Origin: Pseudomonadota bacterium | GTDB taxonomy: Bacteria; Myxococcota; Bradymonadia; UBA4248 | Assembly: GCA_017629415.1 (NCBI GenBank) | Contig: JAGBXG010000416.1 | Span: 1 to 5,936 of the forward strand | DNA length: 5,936 bases | Direction: 5' to 3' | Shown: one piece after another, positions 1 to 5,852 of the stretch | Position numbering within the stretch: the first letter of the stretch is position 1 | How the letters are laid out: each line of letters opens with the position of its first letter | Made by a program: the position numbers and the translations under genes | Notes under the pieces: model-generated | What the model was told of the DNA's origin: nothing | What the model saw: only the letters and a program-made list of their open reading frames with translations | Databases searched by the model: none

Positions 1-2
1 AT

Positions 3-431
3 TATTTGAAGGCTCTTGAACTTATGCCTGAATCCGTAGAGTATTTGACGGGTTATTCCATTTATCTTTATGAGAATGAAATTCTAGGAGAGTGCATTGA
101 TCATGTGACCCAGATAGAGAATATTTTGGGTGATAAAGCGGATCCGAGACTTTATTTTGTGCGTGGTCTTTCGTATTTGAAGCAGAACAATCGCAGTGAG
201 GCGATTTCTGATTTAGAGCATGCCTTGAAGCTTGGTTTTGCGGAATTGAGTGATTCTCGTATTATTGGTATTCGTGAGCCAGCTGAGATTTATGAACGTT
301 TGGGGTATCTGTATCGTGATATTGGCAAACGCGAACAAGCGCGCAAGTCGTTATTGACATTTCTTGAAAAGTCGACGTCGATTTCGGACCGTACGCGTAA
401 AGAAATTCAGGGTCAGATTGACAGAATTTAA
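3..431 (+). CDS. TPR-repeat protein, C-terminal part (5' end outside window)
   Basis: The reading frame is open from the left edge and ends at TAA 429-431, giving 142 visible residues. It opens with YLKALELMPES, which is the second helix of a TPR, so the gene starts upstream. The TTG at position 6 is an internal codon. A clear TPR covers about residues 49-79 (YFVRGLSYLKQNNRSEAISD, then LEHALKLGF). Another covers about 92-125 (IYERLGYLYRDIGKREQARK). A more degenerate unit lies between residues 12 and 45. TPRs form helical scaffolds for protein-protein binding. No catalytic motif, signal peptide or membrane segment is visible. The next gene starts 66 bases downstream on the same strand and also ends in TPRs, so the two may be related or cotranscribed. 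The TPR call is secure; the partner and role are unknown. Confidence 0.85.
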   Translation, partial: YLKALELMPESVEYLTGYSIYLYENEILGECIDHVTQIENILGDKADPRLYFVRGLSYLKQNNRSEAISDLEHALKLGFAELSDSRIIGIREPAEIYERLGYLYRDIGKREQARKSLLTFLEKSTSISDRTRKEIQGQIDRI

Positions 432-484
432 CGGAGTATAGACATATCATTTTCATGTCTGTGATTTTCATCAGATATTGCGAT

Positions 485-490
485 AAAGGT
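485..490 (+). promoter_or_regulatory. Ribosome binding site for the GTG-started DUF4388/J-like/TPR gene
   Basis: AAAGGT lies seven bases before the GTG at 498. It is a moderate Shine-Dalgarno match and supports that non-ATG start. The protein then begins MKLLAVVD, a natural first beta strand. The nearest in-frame ATG is at 540, which would remove this strand. The 66-base gap upstream also holds a weak hairpin, AGACAT 440-445 with ATGTCT 455-460 and a nine-base loop. It lacks a following T-run and is unlikely to terminate efficiently. Confidence 0.5.
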
Positions 491-497
491 AGCTCAA

Positions 498-3239
498 GTG
501 AAACTCTTGGCAGTTGTAGATAGAAATTTGCAAGAAACGATGCATCATCATTTAGGATGTGAAATCGATTTCGTGTCTTCTTGGCGTGATGTTCATGCGA
601 ACAAGCTGGCCGACTATGCACATGTGATTGCATGTGGGGATTTGATTGAATCGCCGGTTGATTCACTTCATTTTTGGGGTGTGGCGAGTGAGATCAGATA
701 TTTTGGGATTCCGGCAGTTTTTGTCGATGTATCTTTTGAAGTTGGGAATATTATTCCTCGTGTTTATCCTGAGATCAAATTGGCATCATGGCGTGGGAAT
801 GATGAGCAGCTGATGCTTCAGCTGAGGACATGTTTGCCGACGTTGTTTCATGACAATCCTGAGTTTAGGAACAGCACATTTTCTGCGCATTCTAATGCAT
901 TGCGTCATGAATCCAGTTTCCAACAAAATTCTGTTCAATTGACGGGTATTTCGGGGCATCGTCAGCAGAATTCATCGCCCTTGATGGAGGGTTCGAATTA
1001 TCGTCAGCGAACGACAGCTAATGTTCAAGCCGTACCTCATCCTTCTGTCAATCCATTAGGTCATTCGTCAATTCCGATGGGAATGGGGCATACCGTTTCA
1101 GGTGTATCTTCCAGGGCAAGCGAACCGTCATCTGCAGTATTTCGAAAAGCAGGTTTTGGCGCAGGTCGTAGCCGTGATGATTCGATAGATATGGATGTTG
1201 CGGATATTTCGAGTCTTTCTTCGGAACATGCTGTGATATCTGCATCTGATGAATTTGATGTATTGGATGCGGCACTTGCAGATTCTCAGAATTCCAAGCA
1301 TGTTCAGGCTCCGAAAGTAGAATTCAATTCAAGACTTAACGAGTACTCGCAGGTTTCTGATCATTTTGTGATACGGCGAACGATGAAAGATATCATGCTT
1401 GGCCGTATTGAGTTTGGTACATTAATTCGCGTTGTTCATACACTTGGGAAGCTGAATCAGACGGGTACGCTTGAAATTCAAAATGACAGTCGTGTCATTA
1501 AGCTTGAGTTCCGTCAGGGCAAAGCTTACACAAGCGGTGCAGAGGCTCTTATTGTAGGTGCGATAATTTGGACGACAGGTGAGTATAATTTTAATACGAG
1601 CCATGTCTTGTCATCGAATTCAAAGCCTTTGAATCTTCAGAAGTTGATAAGAAATGCAGTTTTAGAGCATTTGTCGATCAATCCGCTTTTGCGTTTTCTT
1701 GAGAGCGAGTTTAACAGTTATATCGTTTTGACAAACTGTTTTGATATTGGCAATCATCCCATGACTTCGAACAAGTGGTGGGAGAAATGCAACGGATCGA
1801 CCAAGTTGTCTGAGCTGATGATGTCTGCGGGCATGTCGATGGATACATTGGCTCGTGATATTTATTTGGCTTGGGCTTGCGATGAGCTGATATTTGTCAA
1901 GTCTCCGTCCAGCAAGCGTGCATTTGTAGAATACGACAGCGGCAAGCTTCGTATTTCGAATGAGAAGCCGAATAAAGATATTTTGGCACAGTCTGCCCTA
2001 GGTGCGGATTCTGCAGCGAATTCTCAGCTGAATGCGATTCGCAATGACCTTTTAAAGGTACGAGCAAGCTTTGACAAAGAAGACGGCTATACCATTCTTG
2101 GTTTGAACAAGGGGTGTGGTACGAAAGCTTTGGATGATGCTTATTATGCCTGGATCAATCGTTATCATACCGATCGTTTTGTGCGTTACAAAGATCCTTC
2201 TTTTGTAAAGATCGCAAACGAATTGATGATGTTGATGAATGCGATGTATGCACGTTTGTCGAAAGCCGAACGCCGCAGCACGAAACCGATGCCCAACAAT
2301 TGCAATACAACGGTTCGGCGCAAGCCAGCAACAGTATCCTCAGAGTCTCATGTTGTTCAGCCGAATGTCAGTACAAGAATTGGTGCTGGCCGTGCTCGTG
2401 TTAGCACGATTCATACTCAGCGTGATGATTTGGGCAAGGATTTGAAGAATCTTTCTGCGGAACTGAGTTCAAATCCATTGGCCGATGCGCAGGCGAGTAT
2501 TCGTAATGAAGCTTTGCAACAGCGAAATGCTCAGCGCGCAGCAATACGGCCTGCTTCTGTCGCCAATATTGCTGCCGTTCAAGCTGTGAAGTCTCAGCAG
2601 CCTGAACCGGCAGCACCTGGTCAGGCTGTTAAAATGAGTGATTTGCTTGCTCGCAAGCGTGCAGCATCTGAAGAATTTTCGGATAGCAGTTTGAATTCCA
2701 ATCATCAGGCGAATTCTTCAGACAGACTTCATTCTCAGACATGGGCTGCAGCCAATGTGACACCTGAACAGCATTTTAATACGGCTAAGAAGAAACTTGC
2801 TTTAGGCTTGTCTTCTGAAGCCTATACAGCTTTAGCTTGGGCGCTTGAAGCAGAACCTGAGAATCCTGATTACGTAATTCATCATGCTTACGCGAGCTTC
2901 CTCGTGGAACCCTCTAAACGTGAAGAAGCGATCGATCGTATTACTGCAATGATCGATGTTTTAAAATCGGGCTACAGTGATACGCTGACTGCCGAAAATA
3001 AACTGCAGCTTTTTGCGCCTTACTATTTCATTGGCAAAATTGAGATTGCCGCAGAAAATTATAGTCATGCAAATGATGCATTGCAAATGGCTGCAAAATT
3101 GAATCCCAGTGATCTCGATACTCAGAGAAGTTTGCGTTATGTGGCCATGCAGCTTGAAAAAGCAACTGAGCAGAATAAACCTAAAGGCAAAGGCGGTATT
3201 TTATCGAAATTTATCGATAAATTGAACGTGCAGATTTAA
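498..3239 (+). CDS. Multidomain regulator/scaffold: receiver-like N-terminus, DUF4388-like domain, degenerate J domain (HTD), C-terminal TPRs
   Basis: 913 residues, GTG start, TAA stop; no signal peptide or membrane segment, so probably cytoplasmic. Residues 1-115 alternate beta and alpha like a response-regulator receiver (KLLAVVD; IPAVFVDV), but the phosphoacceptor site is not convincing. Residues 118-290 are a Ser/Gln/Asn-rich linker. Residues 300-400 resemble DUF4388 (PATAN-like): GRIEFGTLIRVVHTLGKL, SGTL-like TGTLEI, LEFRQGKAY, then IIWTTGEYNF. A helical region follows to about 470. Residues 524-595 match a J domain (GYTILGLNKGC; ANELMMLMNAMYARLSKAERR), but the HPD triad is HTD at 557-559. 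In true J proteins HPD stimulates Hsp70 ATPase, so that activity is doubtful here. Residues 596-750 are another low-complexity linker, and 755-885 hold TPR-like helices (AYTALAWALEAEPENPDY; ANDALQMAAKLNPSD). A basic tail ends the protein. Similar DUF4388/J/TPR proteins occur in myxobacteria and relatives; a scaffold or signalling role is inference. Confidence 0.85.
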   Translation: MKLLAVVDRNLQETMHHHLGCEIDFVSSWRDVHANKLADYAHVIACGDLIESPVDSLHFWGVASEIRYFGIPAVFVDVSFEVGNIIPRVYPEIKLASWRGNDEQLMLQLRTCLPTLFHDNPEFRNSTFSAHSNALRHESSFQQNSVQLTGISGHRQQNSSPLMEGSNYRQRTTANVQAVPHPSVNPLGHSSIPMGMGHTVSGVSSRASEPSSAVFRKAGFGAGRSRDDSIDMDVADISSLSSEHAVISASDEFDVLDAALADSQNSKHVQAPKVEFNSRLNEYSQVSDHFVIRRTMKDIMLGRIEFGTLIRVVHTLGKLNQTGTLEIQNDSRVIKLEFRQGKAYTSGAEALIVGAIIWTTGEYNFNTSHVLSSNSKPLNLQKLIRNAVLEHLSINPLLRFLESEFNSYIVLTNCFDIGNHPMTSNKWWEKCNGSTKLSELMMSAGMSMDTLARDIYLAWACDELIFVKSPSSKRAFVEYDSGKLRISNEKPNKDILAQSALGADSAANSQLNAIRNDLLKVRASFDKEDGYTILGLNKGCGTKALDDAYYAWINRYHTDRFVRYKDPSFVKIANELMMLMNAMYARLSKAERRSTKPMPNNCNTTVRRKPATVSSESHVVQPNVSTRIGAGRARVSTIHTQRDDLGKDLKNLSAELSSNPLADAQASIRNEALQQRNAQRAAIRPASVANIAAVQAVKSQQPEPAAPGQAVKMSDLLARKRAASEEFSDSSLNSNHQANSSDRLHSQTWAAANVTPEQHFNTAKKKLALGLSSEAYTALAWALEAEPENPDYVIHHAYASFLVEPSKREEAIDRITAMIDVLKSGYSDTLTAENKLQLFAPYYFIGKIEIAAENYSHANDALQMAAKLNPSDLDTQRSLRYVAMQLEKATEQNKPKGKGGILSKFIDKLNVQI

Positions 3240-3255
3240 CATGGCATACCATTTT

Positions 3256-3319
3256 GGAGACTCCGCCCCAAATTACGTCAAGGGGCTGAGCTCCTGGGAA
3301 TCCACAATCGATTTGACGT
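3256..3319 (+). other. Candidate structured RNA: imperfect hairpin with loop-to-downstream complementarity (H-type pseudoknot)
   Basis: The first stem pairs GGAG 3256-3259 with CTCC 3291-3294, CTC 3261-3263 with GAG 3288-3290, and GCCCC 3265-3269 with GGGGC 3282-3286. A3260 is bulged and C3264 faces T3287. The 12-base loop (3270-3281) ends in ACGTCAA (3275-3281), the exact complement of TTGACGT at 3313-3319, just before a T-run. This gives canonical H-type geometry: a 5-base first loop, no base between the stems, and an 18-base last loop. It lies in the 3' flank of the 498-3239 gene, upstream of the terminator. It could be a 3' UTR element, part of a small RNA, or chance. It matches no RNA family I recognise. 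Confidence 0.3.
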
Positions 3320-3361
3320 TTTTAGTGGTTTAGCCGGGTACTGATAACTATCGTTTTTTGG

Positions 3362-3391
3362 GAAAAATGGGGACTTGCTTCCCCATTTTTC
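3362..3391. terminator. Bidirectional rho-independent terminator between convergent genes
   Basis: GAAAAATGGGGA at 3362-3373 pairs perfectly with TCCCCATTTTTC at 3380-3391 around a six-base loop, giving a 12-base-pair stem. The A-tract on one side and T-tract on the other allow termination in both directions. It sits between the stop of the plus-strand gene (3239) and the stop of the minus-strand protease gene (3463), where a shared terminator is expected. Bases 3392-3462 show only the short repetitive run GCGATTTGCGATTTTGCG. Confidence 0.8.
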
Positions 3392-3462
3392 GTTCCTGCA
3401 ACTTGTCACTTCGTAAGCGATTTGCGATTTTGCGTATGTTGTAGGGAGATTTTATCAGATAT

Positions 3463-4302
3463 TTATGCTTTGATTTGAGATATCCATTTCCGCCCGAAAT
3501 ACAGTATTCCGAGTGCAGCAAGCCATAAATAGATATTGAATATATTGGAGGGTACGCGTGTATTGGTGCTGCAGCTGTCTGGCGCAGGGCCCTCGTTCAT
3601 TTCATAAGGCGGACGTTCAAAATAATCATTTTTAAAAGTACATATTTGAGAACTGGGCGGATAGATGTTGGCAATGGCATCGAGATCATCTTGTTCTAAT
3701 GTTCTTAAATTTGTCATGCCTTCTGCGGCAAAAGCAAACATGGTGGCATCGACATCGCCGGAATGGGCAAGGCCAAAGACATGGCCGATTTCGTGGGTTA
3801 AAGTATTTTCTAAATCGACGAAATCATCTTCAGGTGTTTCGACAATGCCGAAGTTCCAATGTGTGGTATTGATTTCAATATCGGCATCATAAATATATCC
3901 TGTTCCATTGTGATGTGTCACGGTAGTGAGTGCCATCATGCTTCTGGAGTCTTGCCAATTTTCATCGCGAAATACGATGATATTGGCATTGTCGGAAATA
4001 TAAGGATTATATCCGATGCGATCTTCATTGGTTAAGCCTGAAAAATGCGGCTGTAAAGATGATATTTTGGGGTGAATCCATGCTTGAACTGATTTTTGGA
4101 CGGTATTTTCGACATCTTTAAATGGGATTTGCTGAGTCCCATTTTCATTGAGATGGAAAGTGATACATGGTTGTTCCCAGAATGTAGGGAGTGATTCATA
4201 TTCACCGCATGAATATTCATCATAGCAAGTCATGGTTTGTTCCCATGCTTGTGCGGGCATGGGCAAGAACATGAAAATAAATACAGAAAGCCATTTTTTC
4301 AT
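3463..4302 (-). CDS. Secreted matrixin-like zinc metalloprotease with C-terminal membrane tail
   Basis: 279 residues. An N-terminal signal peptide (MKKWLSVFIFMFLPMPAQA) is probably cleaved after residue 19. The mature part begins with a cysteine-containing region (C26, C32, C46) and the segment FWEQPCITFHLNENG, typical of exported bacterial matrixins. The zinc site is HEIGHVFGLAHS: H170, H174 and H180 are ligands and E171 the catalytic base, fitting the metzincin HExxHxxGxxH pattern. Upstream YDADIEINTTHW (138-149) matches the conserved structural-site segment of matrixins. Met188 is a candidate Met-turn. After the catalytic domain (to about 215), a linker with C221 and C244 leads to a hydrophobic segment (about 253-269) and a basic end (GRKW...K), so the protein may be anchored or sorted. 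There is no cysteine-switch propeptide. Its ATG overlaps the stop of the preceding gene by four bases (ATGA), with GGAG 11 bases upstream, implying translational coupling. The substrate is unknown. Confidence 0.92.
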   Translation of the reverse strand: MKKWLSVFIFMFLPMPAQAWEQTMTCYDEYSCGEYESLPTFWEQPCITFHLNENGTQQIPFKDVENTVQKSVQAWIHPKISSLQPHFSGLTNEDRIGYNPYISDNANIIVFRDENWQDSRSMMALTTVTHHNGTGYIYDADIEINTTHWNFGIVETPEDDFVDLENTLTHEIGHVFGLAHSGDVDATMFAFAAEGMTNLRTLEQDDLDAIANIYPPSSQICTFKNDYFERPPYEMNEGPAPDSCSTNTRVPSNIFNIYLWLAALGILYFGRKWISQIKA

Positions 4303-4976
4303 GGTTTATTGAACTCCATAGGGTTCTGTTTTTCTTGCTGAGATATTTTTTCCAGTTCGACGTGATGCAGGATTTGTTTTTTGAGTGTTTCGAGATCGGC
4401 TGCAGACTGAATTTGTGTTTTTTCAGGCGGCAGATGTGTACGTCGATGTATGACAAGGTCTTTGCGTTCGCTGCGTTGCAATAAAGCCCGTTTTCCGTCG
4501 ATGCGTGTTACGGGGGTATTGTCGATGACAAAAGCGCCGTAGGAGAGGCCAACGAGCATGGGGCGCATTTGATAGCGCGGGAGTTTTTCAAGCATGACGA
4601 CGAGTTCGTCATGGAGTTGAGGTTTAAATTCTCCGGATACGCGCTGGACAAAGTCCCCGCGGGTACCACCGCGCACATAGAAATCCATAGTTTCAGGCCA
4701 TTCAGTGCCGGTGTCTGTATTTTTGTACCATTCATGCACTTTGAGTGTCACGCGAGTGACGCTTAGGCCAGTTTCAAGCAGTTCCGGTGTGATGGCTATG
4801 ACGGTGCCATGTAAAATGTAGTCGGAATAGGCGACTTGTTCGGCGTCGGTGAGTTCAACGACAGTTGTTGCAGAAGCCGAAACCGGTATGCAGCATCCCA
4901 TGCCGATGACTATGCTGAGGCATAATTTCCAAATCAGAGGCTGTAACTTTATTTTTTGAAGAATCCATTTTGTCAT
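4299..4976 (-). CDS. Secreted protein of unknown function, operon partner of the matrixin-like protease
   Basis: 225 residues from the ATG at 4976, chosen because AAGGAG lies six bases upstream and because a signal peptide starts there. An in-frame ATG at 5105 would overlap the divergent gene's start and add 43 residues without signal-peptide character. The leader is basic (MTKWILQKIKLQPLIWK) with a hydrophobic core and probable cleavage after VSASA (residue 36). The mature protein starts TTVVELTDAEQVAYSDYILHG and continues with beta-rich segments: VTRVTLKVHEWYK (73-85), MDFYVRGG (97-104), VQRVSGEFKPQLHDELVVML (110-129) and LVGLSYGAFVI (141-151). This resembles a family of exported deltaproteobacterial proteins with an A-T-x-V-x-L start and VRGG-like and YGxF motifs; I recall these beside matrixins but know no function. 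A polar, charged C-terminal region runs from about 155 to 225. No catalytic residues are evident. An inhibitor, chaperone or cofactor of the protease is only inference. Confidence 0.88.
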   Translation of the reverse strand: MTKWILQKIKLQPLIWKLCLSIVIGMGCCIPVSASATTVVELTDAEQVAYSDYILHGTVIAITPELLETGLSVTRVTLKVHEWYKNTDTGTEWPETMDFYVRGGTRGDFVQRVSGEFKPQLHDELVVMLEKLPRYQMRPMLVGLSYGAFVIDNTPVTRIDGKRALLQRSERKDLVIHRRTHLPPEKTQIQSAADLETLKKQILHHVELEKISQQEKQNPMEFNKP

Positions 4977-4982
4977 TGCCTT

Positions 4983-4988
4983 CTCCTT
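4983..4988 (-). promoter_or_regulatory. Strong ribosome binding site fixing the start of the minus-strand operon
   Basis: Read on the minus strand, AAGGAG ends six bases before the ATG at 4976. It is the strongest Shine-Dalgarno in the divergent region and decides between this start and the longer in-frame ATG at 5105. A possible -10 (TATAAC, plus positions 5015-5010) lies just upstream on the minus strand, without a convincing -35. Confidence 0.75.
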
Positions 4989-4997
4989 TATTGAAAA

Positions 4998-5027
4998 TTG
5001 GCAAAAAAGGTTATAGCGCAATAAGAT
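4998..5027 (+). promoter_or_regulatory. Candidate sigma-70-type promoter for the lipoprotein gene
   Basis: TTGGCA at 4998-5003 (five of six to the -35 consensus) is followed after 18 bases by TAAGAT at 5022-5027 (four of six to the -10). Transcription would start near 5034, leaving about 60 bases of leader before the ATG at 5097, which has GAGG at 5088-5091. The 120-base divergent region must also drive the minus-strand operon, so the two promoters probably overlap. The call rests on motif matching only. Confidence 0.35.
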
Positions 5028-5096
5028 ATGCTGTACCATATTCGTGCCGTTTCGAGGGCATGGATTTTTGTTTGATTCCGAATTGACGAGGCATAT

Positions 5097-5648
5097 ATGA
5101 AGCACACCATTTTATTGGTTTTGGTATCTTTATTTCTTTTCAATGCCTGTGCGACGACTTCTGGTTCTCAGACGATGAGCGCCAAGGATGAAGCGCGTTT
5201 TGCTGCAGCGATTGAGAAGGCGGATACAGAAAATCCTCCTGCGCTTGAGCCTGGGGATACAGTGGTTGTGAGTGTGGGCGATATTTCACCGAATTCTGTG
5301 GCATCTGAACCAGCACAGGCACCGGCATTGGCCCGGGAATTTGGCGTATCTCGTGCGGATTATGATGCTTTTTTTGCGCAAAGTCCTGCCATTATTCTTG
5401 GCAGATTGACGCTTGAGCCGATTCAGGATGGTACAACGCTTTTGGGTTATCGCATTAAAGACCTGAAATCATTTACTGGTGTCGATTTACAAAAAGAAGA
5501 CATCATTGTCGGTCTGGATGGCAAAATGCCTCGCACGCCCGATGCTTACTTTGAAAGCTGGCAAGCCGCGAAAGCCGCCAGTCAATGCAAGGTGAATATT
5601 CAACGCGGTACAGATCGTTTTGATCTCGTTTGGACAGTTTCAGAATAA
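5097..5648 (+). CDS. Lipoprotein with C-terminal PDZ-like (GspC-type) domain
   Basis: 183 residues. The N-terminus MKHTILLVLVSLFLFNAC is a lipoprotein signal peptide with lipobox FNAC and lipidated C18. Residue 19 is Ala, not Asp, which would favour outer-membrane sorting in an enterobacterial-type system. Residues 20-80 are a low-complexity, Ala/Pro/Glu-rich stretch. Residues 84-181 resemble the C-terminal PDZ domain of type II secretion GspC proteins: VSRADYDAFFAQSPAIILG, then LEPIQDGTTLLGYRIKDLKS, a turn with KEDIIVGLDGK in place of the usual G-D-x-I-x-x-x-N-G, and a final strand pair VNIQRGTDRFDLVW. PDZ domains bind peptides or partner proteins. No protease domain or membrane anchor beyond the lipid is present, and no other secretion genes are visible, so true GspC function is unlikely. 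It is transcribed away from the protease operon and may share regulation with it. The ATG is supported by GAGG five bases upstream. Confidence 0.85.
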   Translation: MKHTILLVLVSLFLFNACATTSGSQTMSAKDEARFAAAIEKADTENPPALEPGDTVVVSVGDISPNSVASEPAQAPALAREFGVSRADYDAFFAQSPAIILGRLTLEPIQDGTTLLGYRIKDLKSFTGVDLQKEDIIVGLDGKMPRTPDAYFESWQAAKAASQCKVNIQRGTDRFDLVWTVSE

Positions 5649-5658
5649 TCCAGATATT

Positions 5659-5835
5659 TTATTTGCATTTGGGCGCGGCTATGCCGGCCTTTCGGCCGCC
5701 ATACGCCTTGCGTTGCGCGTCTATTTCGCGTTGCTTCATACGCCGCGCAAATTCTGCAGCCGTATGTTGCGAAAACCGCCCTATATTGTGGGATTCCAAA
5801 GGGGCTTGAGCGATACTGTAAAAAAAGTGGTACAC
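5659..5835 (-). CDS. Possible small basic protein (58 codons) or remnant of a gene
   Basis: A minus-strand frame runs from GTG at 5835 to TAA at 5661-5659, convergent with the lipoprotein gene and ending 11 bases from its stop. The translation contains FSQHTAAEFARRMKQREIDA (residues 21-40) then QRKAYGGRK, a plausible charged amphipathic helix with a basic tail, and ends APKCK. The stretch is richer in G and C than the surrounding genes. Against it: there is no Shine-Dalgarno before the GTG, an in-frame stop lies at 5856-5854, and I know no homologous family. It could be a genuine small protein, the 3' remnant of a larger gene, or chance. Confidence 0.3.
   Translation of the reverse strand: MYHFFYSIAQAPLESHNIGRFSQHTAAEFARRMKQREIDAQRKAYGGRKAGIAAPKCK
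5672..5707. repeat. GC-rich imperfect hairpin just past the lipoprotein gene
   Basis: CGGCC 5685-5689 pairs with GGCCG 5694-5698 around TTTC. After a C-C mismatch, TATG 5680-5683 pairs with CATA 5700-5703. GGCG 5672-5675 can pair with CGCC 5704-5707 with a four-base bulge. It starts 24 bases after the lipoprotein stop. There is no T-run after it on the plus strand, so it is a weak rho-independent terminator at best. It may protect the 3' end of the mRNA, or simply be part of the small minus-strand ORF. Confidence 0.45.
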
Positions 5836-5838
5836 TTT
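5824..5838. repeat. Perfect inverted repeat AAAGTG-GTA-CACTTT, operator-like
   Basis: Two perfect six-base arms (5824-5829 and 5833-5838) flank GTA. The repeat overlaps TGGTACACT (5828-5836), an extended -10-like sequence reading into the right-edge gene, with TTGAGC 19 bases upstream. Such symmetry at a promoter can be a binding site for a dimeric regulator. The arms are short enough to arise by chance. Confidence 0.3.
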
Positions 5839-5852
5839 CGTGGCAAATTCGG

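Noticed and set aside
418..450. Perfect -35-like TTGACA (418-423) at the end of the left gene
   Set aside because: No acceptable -10 lies 16-18 bases downstream. TATAGA is at 13 and TATCAT at 21, so a promoter here is not supported.
262..666. Minus-strand open frame of 134 codons across the junction of the first two genes
   Set aside because: It lies antisense to two well-supported plus-strand coding regions, and its translation is rich in His, Ser and Cys without recognisable domains.
3434..3450. Small direct repeats around GCGATTTGCGATTTTGCG
   Set aside because: The run is too short and has too few copies to be a repeat array or CRISPR, and no spacer pattern is present.
3665..3892. Plus-strand open frame antisense to the protease active site
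   Set aside because: It is the antisense shadow of the conserved HExxHxxGxxH coding region, with no ribosome binding site.
4977..5105. N-terminal extension of the secreted partner protein to the ATG at 5105
   Set aside because: It would overlap the start of the divergent lipoprotein gene, add a non-signal leader, and ignore the strong AAGGAG six bases before the ATG at 4976.
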